NCBI RefSeq assembly: GCF_001008165.2 | Contig: NZ_CP011452.2 | Location: forward strand, 1,984,001-2,048,000 | Reading direction: 5' to 3' | Length of the DNA: 64,000 nt | Origin: Croceibacterium atlanticum | GTDB taxonomy: Bacteria; Pseudomonadota; Alphaproteobacteria; Sphingomonadales; Sphingomonadaceae | Shown here: positions 19,096 through 28,006 of the stretch, piece by piece | Position numbering within the stretch: position 1 is the stretch's first letter | Layout: each line of letters opens with the position of its first letter | Notes under the pieces: generated by a model | Told to the model about the DNA's origin: nothing | Database searches by the model: none | What the model saw: only the letters and a program-made list of their open reading frames with translations | Made by a program: the position numbers and the translations under genes

Positions 19096-19188
19096 TGCGT
19101 CGCATGGGCATGACGGCACGTAGGCAGCTGCCAGACCGTTTGCTAGATTGAGACACAAAGGATTCGTTTCGGGAAAGGACCTGGTCAG

Positions 19189-20703
19189 ATGAACGAAGTC
19201 ACCACCATCGATCGCACACAGCGTGAATATTCCGAGGCCGCCAAGAAGGCGCTCGCCCGCAAGCCGCAGCTCTTCATCAATGGCGAGTGGGTGGATTCCA
19301 GCGGCGACGCCACAATCGACGTGGAAGACCCGTCTTCGGGCAAGGTCATTTCCAAATTCGTCGAAGCGACGGACAAGGATATCGACCGTGCCGTTGCTGC
19401 CGCCCGTGCAGCTTTCGACGATCGCCGCTGGCGCGATATGCCGCCCGTGGCGCGCGAAAAGATCATGCACAAGATCGCCGATCTGATCGAAGCCCATGCG
19501 GATGAGCTGGCCGAACTGGAAGCGATCGACGTGGGCAAGCCCAAGGGCATGGCCGCCGTGGTGGACGTGCCCGGCGCGGCCGCCCATTTCCGTTACATGG
19601 CGGGCTGGGCCGGCAAGGCCGGCGGCGAGACGCTGCCCCCCTATTCCATGCCCGGCGGCATGATGTTCGCCTATACGCTGAAGGAACCGGTGGGCGTCTG
19701 CGCACAGATCGTGCCGTGGAACTTCCCGCTGCTGATGGCCTGCCTGAAGATCGCCCCGGCACTGGCCGCGGGCTGCACCACGATCCTCAAGCCCGCCGAA
19801 CAGACCAGCCTGACCGCCCTGCGCCTGGCCGATCTGATCAACGAGGCGGGCGTTCCCGCCGGTGTGGTCAACATCGTCACCGGCTATGGCCACACGGGCG
19901 GCGACCGGCTGGTCAAGCATCCCGATGTCGACAAGGTGGCCTTCACCGGTTCGACCGAAATCGGCAAGCTGATCAACCGCAACGCCACCGACACGCTGAA
20001 GCATGTCACGCTGGAACTGGGCGGCAAGAGCCCGGTCGTGGTCATGCCCGATGTCGATATCGCGGAAACCGCACCGGGCGTTTCCCAGGCGATCTTCTTC
20101 AATTCGGGCCAGGTCTGCGTGGCCGGTTCGCGCCTTTACGCGCATAAGAGCGTGTTCGACAAAGTGGTTGAAGGCATGGCCGAAACCGCCCCCTTCTGGG
20201 CTCCGCGCGCCTCGCTCGACCCGGAAGGCCATATGGGCCCGCTCGTTTCCAAGGAGCAGCAGGAACGCGTGCTGGGCTATATCGATGCCGGCAAGCGTGA
20301 TGGCGCCAGCGTGCTGATGGGTGGCGACAGCCCGTCCAGCGATGGCGGCTATTACGTCAACCCGACCATCCTCACCGATGTGAACCCGCAGATGAGCGTG
20401 GTTCGCGAAGAAATCTTCGGCCCGGTCGTCGTCGCCCAGCGGTTCGAGGATCTGGACGAAGTGGTGAAGGACGCCAACGACACGCAATATGGCCTGGCCG
20501 CCGGCGTGTGGACCAAGAACGCTTCCGCCGCGCACCAGATCGCCAGCAAGCTGCAGGCGGGCACGGTGTGGATCAATTGCCACGCCATGATCGACCCGGC
20601 CCTGCCCTTCGGCGGCTACAAGGAATCCGGCGTCGGCCACGAACAGGGCCGCCTGGGCCTGGAAGCTTACATGGAGACCAAGTCGGTCATCATGAAGCTG
20701 TAA
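19189..20703 (+). CDS. aldehyde dehydrogenase
   Basis: A 504-residue NAD(P)-dependent aldehyde dehydrogenase. Cys310 in N-S-G-Q-V-C is the nucleophile, Glu276 in L-E-L-G-G-K-S the general base; P-W-N-F-P and F-T-G-S-T are present. It oxidises an aldehyde to the acid and looks like the betaine/phenylacetaldehyde-type group, but the substrate is not evident. First gene of a six-gene operon, downstream of a perfect palindrome and right after the PQQ alcohol dehydrogenase, so it may take that enzyme's aldehyde product. GAAAGGA precedes the ATG. Confidence 0.92.
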   Translation: MNEVTTIDRTQREYSEAAKKALARKPQLFINGEWVDSSGDATIDVEDPSSGKVISKFVEATDKDIDRAVAAARAAFDDRRWRDMPPVAREKIMHKIADLIEAHADELAELEAIDVGKPKGMAAVVDVPGAAAHFRYMAGWAGKAGGETLPPYSMPGGMMFAYTLKEPVGVCAQIVPWNFPLLMACLKIAPALAAGCTTILKPAEQTSLTALRLADLINEAGVPAGVVNIVTGYGHTGGDRLVKHPDVDKVAFTGSTEIGKLINRNATDTLKHVTLELGGKSPVVVMPDVDIAETAPGVSQAIFFNSGQVCVAGSRLYAHKSVFDKVVEGMAETAPFWAPRASLDPEGHMGPLVSKEQQERVLGYIDAGKRDGASVLMGGDSPSSDGGYYVNPTILTDVNPQMSVVREEIFGPVVVAQRFEDLDEVVKDANDTQYGLAAGVWTKNASAAHQIASKLQAGTVWINCHAMIDPALPFGGYKESGVGHEQGRLGLEAYMETKSVIMKL

Positions 20704-20719
20704 TAAGCTGTTGCATTCA

Positions 20720-20753
20720 GGGGCCCGCTACCGGCATGGCCGGGGCGGGCCCC
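20720..20753 (+). terminator. GC-rich hairpin between ALDH and amidohydrolase
   Basis: GGGGCCCGC (20720-20728) pairs with GCGGGCCCC (20745-20753), and inner arms CCGGC/GCCGG extend the stem. Only GTTGTATT follows, so termination would be partial; it may tune expression of the downstream five genes. Confidence 0.5.
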
Positions 20754-20779
20754 GTTGTATTCAGGAGAGGAGATAATTC

Positions 20780-21652
20780 GTGCCCATCGACCTGTCGAAG
20801 ATCCGCGCCATCGACGTACACGTACATGCGGAGATCTCCTGCCACGATCCTGAAGATCCGGTCATGGGCCAGTTCTTCGACGCGGCCAGCGCCTATTTCA
20901 AGGCGCCGCGCGAACGGCCCAAAATGCCCGAGATTATAGAGCTTTACCGCGAAACGCAGATCGCGCTCTGCCTGTTCACCGTGGATGCCGAAAGCGGCAT
21001 GGGCGCCAAACGCGTGAGCAATTACGAAGTGGCCGAAATGGCCGCCAAGAATGACGATATCTGCATGGCCTTCGCCAGCATCGACCCGCACAAGGGCAAG
21101 TTCGGCGCGCGCGAGGCAGAGGATCTGATCAAGAATTACGGGGTGAAAGGCTTCAAGTTCCACCACATCGCCCAGAATTGCGATCCCGGCGACAAGATGG
21201 GTTACCCGATTTACGAGGTGATCAACGAATACAAGCTGCCTGCCATCTTCCACACCGGCCATTCCGGCATGGGCACCGGCATGCGCGGCGGCGGCGGGAT
21301 GCGCCTGAAATATGGCGAACCGATGCTGGTTGATGATGTCGCGGTGGATTTCCCCGACATGAAGATCATCCTCGCCCATCCCAGCTGGCCCTGGGTGGAT
21401 GAAAGCCTTTCCATGGCGCTGCACAAGACGAATGTTTACATCGACCTGTCCGGCTGGAGCCCGAAATACTTCCCCAAGCAGGTGATCCAGTACGCCAACA
21501 CGCAGCTGAAGCATAAGATGCTGTTCGGCAGCGACTTCCCGCTGATCCATCCGGACAAATGGATCAAGACCGCGCAGGATGTCGGCTTCCGCGAGGAAGT
21601 GATGCCCGGCATCATGAAGGACAACGCAGCCAAGCTGCTGGGCCTGACCTGA
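20780..21652 (+). CDS. amidohydrolase-family protein (ACMSD-like)
   Basis: A 290-residue metal-dependent hydrolase or decarboxylase of the amidohydrolase-2 (COG2159-like) group. Visible metal motifs are D-V-H-V-H (near 12-16), I-F-H-T-G-H in the middle, I-L-A-H-P-S-W and the C-terminal F-G-S-D-F-P. The start is GTG at 20780, with GGAGAGGAG about 9 bp upstream. Relatives include ACMS decarboxylase, resorcylate decarboxylases and LigW/LigY-type enzymes acting on lignin aromatics. Here it could hydrolyse a C-C bond or decarboxylate a ring acid; which one cannot be told. Confidence 0.85.
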   Translation: MPIDLSKIRAIDVHVHAEISCHDPEDPVMGQFFDAASAYFKAPRERPKMPEIIELYRETQIALCLFTVDAESGMGAKRVSNYEVAEMAAKNDDICMAFASIDPHKGKFGAREAEDLIKNYGVKGFKFHHIAQNCDPGDKMGYPIYEVINEYKLPAIFHTGHSGMGTGMRGGGGMRLKYGEPMLVDDVAVDFPDMKIILAHPSWPWVDESLSMALHKTNVYIDLSGWSPKYFPKQVIQYANTQLKHKMLFGSDFPLIHPDKWIKTAQDVGFREEVMPGIMKDNAAKLLGLT

Positions 21653-21680
21653 AAGACAGGCGGGGGAGGATAAGAAAAGA

Positions 21681-22427
21681 ATGGACTTCAACGGCAAGCA
21701 TATCGTCGTCACCGGCGCTTCGAGCGGGATCGGGCTGGTTTCCGCACAGATGTTCGCCGCACGCGGTGCCCGCGTTTCCATGCTCGCCCGGCGCAGGAAC
21801 GTGCTGGACGAGGCGGTTTCCGGCATCGGCGCCAATGCGGTGGGTTTTGCCACCGATGTCGGTGACAAGGCGCAGCTGGAACAGGCGCTGGACGATGCGG
21901 CGGCGCATTTCGGCCCGATAGAAGGCCTGTTCGCCAATGCCGGACTGACCGGCGGCTTTACCCCCGCCGTCTCCTTCGATCCGGACGTGTTCGAGGAAAC
22001 GATCAGGGTGAATCTCACTAGCGTTTTCTGGGCTATCCAGAAAGTGCTGCCCGCCATGATCGAAGCGAAGAAGGGGGCAATCCTCGTCACCGGCAGCATG
22101 GGCAGCAAGCGCGGCATGGCGATGAACCCGGCCTATGTCGCCTCCAAGCATGGCGTGCTGGGCCTGGCCCGCGCCATCGCGGTGGAAATGGCGCCGCATA
22201 ACATACGCTGCAATTGCATCATCCCCGGCTTCATCCGGACCGAAGCGCTGGACCGCATCCCGCCCGAACAGCAGGGCAAGATCGAAGCCCGCATCCCGCA
22301 GCGGCGCATGGGCACGAGCGAGGAGCTGGCCGAAGTCGCAGCCTTCCTGCTTTCCGACGCTGCCAGCCATGTGACCGGGCAGGACTGGGCCGTCGATGGC
22401 GGCGTGCTGGAATCGATCGAAGTCTGA
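21681..22427 (+). CDS. short-chain dehydrogenase/reductase
   Basis: A 248-residue classical SDR. T-G-A-S-S-G-I-G lies near 11-18, followed by F-A-N-A-G and the Ser/Tyr-x-x-x-Lys site (G-S-M-G, then A-Y-V-A-S-K). The C-terminal V-T-G-Q-D-W-A-V-D-G-G is typical. An Arg-rich stretch after strand 2 (A-R-R-R) hints at NADP preference. It lies third in the operon and its stop is 4 bp before the GST start, so they are tightly coupled. It may be the alcohol-oxidising partner of the LigF-like enzyme. Confidence 0.9.
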   Translation: MDFNGKHIVVTGASSGIGLVSAQMFAARGARVSMLARRRNVLDEAVSGIGANAVGFATDVGDKAQLEQALDDAAAHFGPIEGLFANAGLTGGFTPAVSFDPDVFEETIRVNLTSVFWAIQKVLPAMIEAKKGAILVTGSMGSKRGMAMNPAYVASKHGVLGLARAIAVEMAPHNIRCNCIIPGFIRTEALDRIPPEQQGKIEARIPQRRMGTSEELAEVAAFLLSDAASHVTGQDWAVDGGVLESIEV

Positions 22428-22431
22428 CCCC

Positions 22432-23211
22432 GTGGCGCTGAAATATTACCATGCGGAGCCGCTGGCGAATTCGCTAAAGTCGATGATTCCCCTGAAGGAA
22501 AAGGCGCTGGAATATGAAAGCGTCTATGTCGACCTGCACAGGTTCGAACAACATTCGGACTGGTTCGTGGCGATCAATCCGGAAGGGCAGGTTCCGGTGC
22601 TGGACCATGACGGCACGATCATCACCCACACCACGGTGATCAACGAATATCTGGAAGACGCCTTCCCCGATGCCAACCCGGCGGATGGCCCGTTGCGGCC
22701 GCGCGATCCGGCAGGCGCGGCGCGGATGCGATACTGGAACAAGTTCGTGGACGAACAGGTGATGAACCATGTCTCCATGCATGGTTGGCACCGGCTCATC
22801 CGCGTCGTCACCAAAAGCATAGAGGATGACAGGTTCGAGGAATTGATGAGCCATGTCCCCCTGCCGGACCAGCGCAAGAAATGGCGCACGGCCCGGTCCG
22901 GATTCAGCGAAGCAGACCTGGCCAATGCGATGGACAAGATCGTCTATGCGCTGGAGAAAGTGGACCGGCAGCTGGCCGAGACAGAATGGCTGACCGGCGA
23001 TGCCTACACTCTGGCGGACATCAATTTCTATTCCCATTGCGGCGTAATGGCGGACCGGATGTTCCCCGATCTGGCCGTTGACGCTACTTATCCGAACCTG
23101 GTCCGCTGGCGGGATACGATCTCCCGGCGGCCAGCCGTTCAGGCGGCGCTGACCAGCGAAGACCGGACCCAGCCCGGCCTGCGGACATGGAGCGGCGACG
23201 GACGCGAATAG
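22432..23211 (+). CDS. glutathione S-transferase resembling beta-etherase LigF
   Basis: A 259-residue GST. The N-terminal thioredoxin fold has L-A-N-S-L-K (candidate catalytic Ser14), N-P-E-G-Q-V-P-V-L with the cis-proline, and a glutathione-binding T-T-V-I-N-E-Y-L-E. The sequence F-E-Q-H-S-D-W-F and the K-W-R-x-A-R-x-G-F segment match Sphingobium LigF as I recall it. LigF cleaves beta-aryl ethers by glutathione attack. The start is GTG at 22432, 4 bp after the SDR stop; the longer frame from 22396 overlaps that gene. A LigF-type reaction is likely in kind, but substrate and stereochemistry are open. Confidence 0.85.
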   Translation: MALKYYHAEPLANSLKSMIPLKEKALEYESVYVDLHRFEQHSDWFVAINPEGQVPVLDHDGTIITHTTVINEYLEDAFPDANPADGPLRPRDPAGAARMRYWNKFVDEQVMNHVSMHGWHRLIRVVTKSIEDDRFEELMSHVPLPDQRKKWRTARSGFSEADLANAMDKIVYALEKVDRQLAETEWLTGDAYTLADINFYSHCGVMADRMFPDLAVDATYPNLVRWRDTISRRPAVQAALTSEDRTQPGLRTWSGDGRE

Positions 23212-23237
23212 AAGATAGAAAAAAGGGAGAGATTATA

Positions 23238-24245
23238 ATGCGCGCATGGATGTTGCCGGCAGGGTCGGACGGGTTCGACAAGCTCTATCAAGAGGATTTG
23301 CCGACTCCTGAGCCTGGCCCGGGCGAAGTTCTGATCCGCCTGCGCGCATGGTCTATCAACTATCGCGATTTCGCGGTCGCCGCGGGCCAGTATTTCGGCG
23401 GCGCGCTGAAAGCTCCCGCCATTCCGCTTTCGGACGGTGCCGGCGAAGTGGCCGCGATCGGTCCGGGTGTGACCGCCGTGAAGGAAGGGGACCGCGTGCA
23501 GGGATCCTTCTTCACTGACTGGGTCGAAGGCCCGCCACGCATGGGGCCCGCGCTGGGCGACGGCATGTCTCCGGGGATGCTGGCCGAATATGTTGTCCTG
23601 CCCGAACGCGCGGTGGTGCCCATGGCACAGACGCTGGATTTCGCACAGGCCGCCTGCCTTCCCTGTGCGGGCGTAACGGCCTGGAACGCTCTCTATGAAG
23701 GACCGCGTGCGCTGGTGCCGGGCATGAAGGTGCTGGTGCTGGGCACGGGCGGCGTGTCCATGCTGGCACTGCAACTGGCCCGCGCCGGCGGCTGCGAAGT
23801 CATCGCCACCTCCTCCTCCGATGAAAAGCTGGAACGGGTGCGGGCGCTCGGCGCCTCGCATACGCTCAATTACAAGACCACCGCCGATTGGGGCGCGCAT
23901 GTTGCCGGGCAATTTGGCGGAGTGGACAAGGTGGTGGAAGTCGGCGGGGCCGGCACTGCGGAACAATCCATGGCATCTTTGCGCACCTTGGGCGAAGTGG
24001 CCTTTATCGGCGTACTTTCTCCGGAAGGCGGGCCCAATCCGCGGTCCCTCATGATGACCGGGGGCTCGCTGCGCGGGATCTTCGTCGGCTCGGTCGCCAT
24101 GGCGAAGAAGCTCAATGCCGCAATCGATACCAACAGGATCGAACCGCTGATCGGTGCGCGTTTCGGCTTCGATCAGGCCAAGGACGCCTATGCCCATGCG
24201 TGGGGGCCGGAAAGTTTCGCAAAAACAGTGATCGAGCTCGACTGA
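23238..24245 (+). CDS. MDR-family alcohol dehydrogenase/quinone-type oxidoreductase
   Basis: A 335-residue medium-chain dehydrogenase/reductase. The N-terminal GroES-like domain has I-N-Y-R-D; the nucleotide-binding G-T-G-G-V-S lies near 170, followed by the usual A-T-S-S-S-D-E-K. It lacks the C-x-G-H zinc motif of classical ADHs, pointing to a zinc-independent NADPH oxidoreductase. The ATG at 23238 follows AAGGGAGAG. Fifth gene of the operon; substrate unknown. Confidence 0.88.
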   Translation: MRAWMLPAGSDGFDKLYQEDLPTPEPGPGEVLIRLRAWSINYRDFAVAAGQYFGGALKAPAIPLSDGAGEVAAIGPGVTAVKEGDRVQGSFFTDWVEGPPRMGPALGDGMSPGMLAEYVVLPERAVVPMAQTLDFAQAACLPCAGVTAWNALYEGPRALVPGMKVLVLGTGGVSMLALQLARAGGCEVIATSSSDEKLERVRALGASHTLNYKTTADWGAHVAGQFGGVDKVVEVGGAGTAEQSMASLRTLGEVAFIGVLSPEGGPNPRSLMMTGGSLRGIFVGSVAMAKKLNAAIDTNRIEPLIGARFGFDQAKDAYAHAWGPESFAKTVIELD

Positions 24246-24263
24246 GCCAGAGGAGGTACAGCC

Positions 24264-25163
24264 ATGTGGGAAGTACGCGTCTCGCCCAGCGGCGAGTTCT
24301 CTAACCATCCGTTCGAAAGCCGGCATTTTACCGCGATCCCGCTGACCAGCGCGATCGGGGCGGAAATCACCGGCATTCGCCTGCCCGACCTGTCGGAAGA
24401 AGCCTTCGAGGATTTCCGGCAGGCGCTTTATCATCACAAGATGCTGTTCCTGCGGGATCAGCATCTGGACCATGCCGAGCATGAGGCATTTGCCGCCCGG
24501 TTTGGCCCCTTCGCGGTCGATGCCTATACGCAGGGCGTGCCCGGCCACCGCGATGTTCACCCGATCGTGAAAGAGGCGGAGACGAGTTCCAAGGCCCTGT
24601 TCGGCGGCGGCTGGCACACGGACAGCCCTTTCCTGGCCGAACCGCCCAGCATCACGACACTGCGTTCAGTGGAAGTGCCGCCCTATGGCGGGGATACGGT
24701 CTGGGCCAATTGCGCGCTTGCCCTGCGCCATCTTTCCCGCGCCTATCGCGATATGCTGCGTCCGCTCCGCGTGCATATGTCGGCAGCGAATAATTACGCG
24801 ACGCAGGAAAAACTGCTGGGCAAGGCGATCAGCTTCGCCGATCCGGAACGCTATGAGGAAGGGATCAGGGGGCATTACCATCCGCTGATCCGCACCCATC
24901 CCGAAACGGGCGAGGAATCGCTTTACGTGGACGAGAATTATGCCGTCGGGATTGAGGGCATGACGAGTTTCGAAGCGAAGCCGATCCTCGATTTCCTCGT
25001 GCACCACATCACCCAGCACGGTTTCACTTGCCGCTTGCGGTGGGAACCGGGCATGGTCGCCATGTGGGACAACCGGCTGACGCTGCATCTGGGGCCCAAT
25101 GATTATGACGGGTTCCGGCGCGAAATGTACCGGACTACCTCGGCGGGGAGCGTTCCGGCCTAG
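24264..25163 (+). CDS. TauD/TfdA-family Fe(II)/2-oxoglutarate dioxygenase
   Basis: A 299-residue dioxygenase with the full facial triad: His118 and Asp120 (G-W-H-T-D-S-P-F) and His275 (T-L-H-L-G), plus the 2-oxoglutarate Arg near 285-290 (R-R-E-M-Y-R). Relatives hydroxylate taurine, 2,4-D ethers and other acids, and hydroxylation next to an ether oxygen causes cleavage. It is last in the operon with a GST of the ether-cleaving type, so the operon may attack an aryl ether in two ways. GAGGAGG precedes the ATG. Confidence 0.9.
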   Translation: MWEVRVSPSGEFSNHPFESRHFTAIPLTSAIGAEITGIRLPDLSEEAFEDFRQALYHHKMLFLRDQHLDHAEHEAFAARFGPFAVDAYTQGVPGHRDVHPIVKEAETSSKALFGGGWHTDSPFLAEPPSITTLRSVEVPPYGGDTVWANCALALRHLSRAYRDMLRPLRVHMSAANNYATQEKLLGKAISFADPERYEEGIRGHYHPLIRTHPETGEESLYVDENYAVGIEGMTSFEAKPILDFLVHHITQHGFTCRLRWEPGMVAMWDNRLTLHLGPNDYDGFRREMYRTTSAGSVPA

Positions 25164-25184
25164 CCGCGCCCCTTCGCCCGTTCC

Positions 25185-25214
25185 GAAAGCCCCCGCCCGG
25201 TGGCGGGGACTTTC
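25185..25214. terminator. bidirectional terminator
   Basis: GAAAGCCCCCGCC (25185-25197) pairs with GGCGGGGACTTTC (25202-25214) with one mismatch across a 4-nt loop, between the TauD gene (+) and the VOC gene (-). Confidence 0.75.
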
Positions 25215-25259
25215 ACCAATCGCTGCCGGATGTCCGGAAAGCGGCCGCCACGCGATCGC

Positions 25260-25661
25260 TCAATCGGCGAAGAAGTTCAGTTCCAGCAACACATTGTTCG
25301 GATCGGCGGTGAAGATCTGGCGCAGGCCGATCGCTTCAACCAGATTGGTCTGGTAATCCGCGCCGCGCGCATCCAGCCGTTGCAGCATGTCTTCATAGCC
25401 GGTGCATTTCAGCGCGACATGATGCAGCGCGCCGGTCAACTGGCCAGGCGTCACCTCGCGATCATAGGCGCGGGGACAATCGATCGAGTTTATATGGATG
25501 ATTGCCCGATCTTCCGCATCGAACATCCAGGTGGCGTTCTGCGGAGTGAGCGGAGGGGGCGCATCGCGACGTTCCAGCTCCAGCAGATCGGCGTAGAAGT
25601 CCGCCGTCTCGTCCAGCCGGTCCGTGATGATGTTGACGTGATCGAGAGCTTCAACCTTCAT
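25260..25661 (-). CDS. VOC (glyoxalase/bleomycin-resistance/extradiol) superfamily protein
   Basis: A 133-residue single VOC unit. It begins with the typical L-D-H-V-N-I-I-T (His8) and F-Y-A-D-L-L-E-L, with later candidate metal residues H-H-V-A-L and L-L-E-L-N-F. Length fits a glyoxalase-type enzyme or a one-domain binding protein rather than a two-domain extradiol dioxygenase. It diverges from ligM across a gap with two palindromes, so it is probably co-regulated with O-demethylation. Substrate unknown. Confidence 0.85.
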   Translation of the reverse strand: MKVEALDHVNIITDRLDETADFYADLLELERRDAPPPLTPQNATWMFDAEDRAIIHINSIDCPRAYDREVTPGQLTGALHHVALKCTGYEDMLQRLDARGADYQTNLVEAIGLRQIFTADPNNVLLELNFFAD

Positions 25662-25717
25662 CGTCTGAGATTCCTTTCCCGCGCAACGTTCTTATCGCTT
25701 GCAGCCTTTGCCAGATA

Positions 25718-25736
25718 TTGTATGTGCCGCATACAA
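25718..25736. promoter_or_regulatory. candidate operator in VOC/ligM divergent promoter
   Basis: TTGTATG-TGCCG-CATACAA is a perfect 7-bp-arm palindrome (8-bp arms counting the flanking A/T, 25717-25737). It is the best copy of the motif also found before ligK/DUF1932 and the PQQ dehydrogenase, and lies 42 bp before the ligM start. Confidence 0.7.
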
Positions 25737-25746
25737 TTTTCGTATA

Positions 25747-25761
25747 TGTGATTCATTCACA
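25747..25761. promoter_or_regulatory. second palindrome upstream of ligM
   Basis: TGTGA-TTCAT-TCACA, perfect 5-bp arms with a 5-bp spacer, sits between the first operator and the ligM ribosome site. It could be a second regulator site or part of the 5' leader. Confidence 0.4.
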
Positions 25762-25778
25762 AGTGAGAGGAAGGTTGA

Positions 25779-27179
<1,401 letters not shown>

Positions 27180-27227
27180 GCGGTAGACACAACTCCAAGC
27201 GGGGGCCCGGCAACGGGCTCCCACATG

Positions 27228-27268
27228 ATGGCCCATGGACCCGCGCGGTTTCATGGGCCATTGCTTTT
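27228..27268 (+). terminator. terminator after ligM
   Basis: ATGGCCCATG (27228-27237) pairs perfectly with CATGGGCCAT (27252-27261), followed by TGCTTTTCC. A second hairpin (GGGGGCCCG with CGGGCTCCC) lies just upstream at 27201-27222. Confidence 0.7.
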
Positions 27269-27292
27269 CCGGCAAGGATAACGGGGCGCAAA

Positions 27293-27976
27293 ATGGCCAA
27301 TTACGTACTCGTCCACGGCGCATGGGGCGGTGGGCACAGCTATGACCGGACGTTGGAAGACCTGACGGCCGCAGGGCACAATGTGCTGGTCTGCGCTCTT
27401 CGCGGACTGGGCATTCGCCAGTCGGAACTTCATCCGGGCATTACCCTGTCCGACCATGCGGACGATGTGTGCGAACAGATCGCGCAGGCGGGTTTCGACC
27501 GTTTCGTGCTGGTCGGCCATTCCTATGGCGGCATGGTCATCACCATGGTCGCCACTCGTCTCGGCGCGCGGATAGACGCGATCTGCTATCTCGATGCCTT
27601 CCTGCCGCTGGACGGGCAATCGGCATGGGACATCACGGGCGAGGCCGAGCATGATTGGTATATCGACAAGCAGCGCTTCACGCCGGGCCTCTTGCCGCCA
27701 ATCCGATCGATCGATTTCACGGTCGTGCCGGGAAGGGTCGGACTGCATCCGCTGCTGACCCTGCTCGAAGCTGTGCAATTCACCGGCGAAGAAGCCAAGA
27801 TTCCGCGGCGTGCCTATGTCTTCGCGTCCGGCTGGCAGCCCACGCCATTCACCCCGTTCCGTGACCGGGTGAAGCACGACCCGGCCTGGGAATATCACGA
27901 AAGCGAATCATCTCATCACGTTATGAGCGACCAACCCCAACAGGTGCTGGACATATTGCTCGGCCTCGCCTCCTGA
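27293..27976 (+). CDS. alpha/beta hydrolase (esterase, MES/hydroxynitrile-lyase-like)
   Basis: A 227-residue alpha/beta hydrolase. The oxyanion-hole H-G-A-W-G lies at 8-12, the nucleophile elbow G-H-S-Y-G-G near 77-82, and a late S-S-H-H supplies the catalytic His. Length and the L-V-H-G-A-W-G-G start resemble plant methylesterase/salicylate-esterase-like bacterial proteins. It may hydrolyse an aromatic ester, judging only from the neighbouring ligM and permease genes. It sits between the ligM terminator and the MFS gene. Confidence 0.85.
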   Translation: MANYVLVHGAWGGGHSYDRTLEDLTAAGHNVLVCALRGLGIRQSELHPGITLSDHADDVCEQIAQAGFDRFVLVGHSYGGMVITMVATRLGARIDAICYLDAFLPLDGQSAWDITGEAEHDWYIDKQRFTPGLLPPIRSIDFTVVPGRVGLHPLLTLLEAVQFTGEEAKIPRRAYVFASGWQPTPFTPFRDRVKHDPAWEYHESESSHHVMSDQPQQVLDILLGLAS

Positions 27977-28006
27977 TAAGAGATCGGGCGAAGGGGGTAT
28001 TCCGCG

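Noticed and set aside
19078-20640. 520-codon minus-strand open frame over the ALDH
   Set aside because: Shadow frame opposite a well-supported aldehyde dehydrogenase; low-complexity His/Asp/Gly-rich translation.
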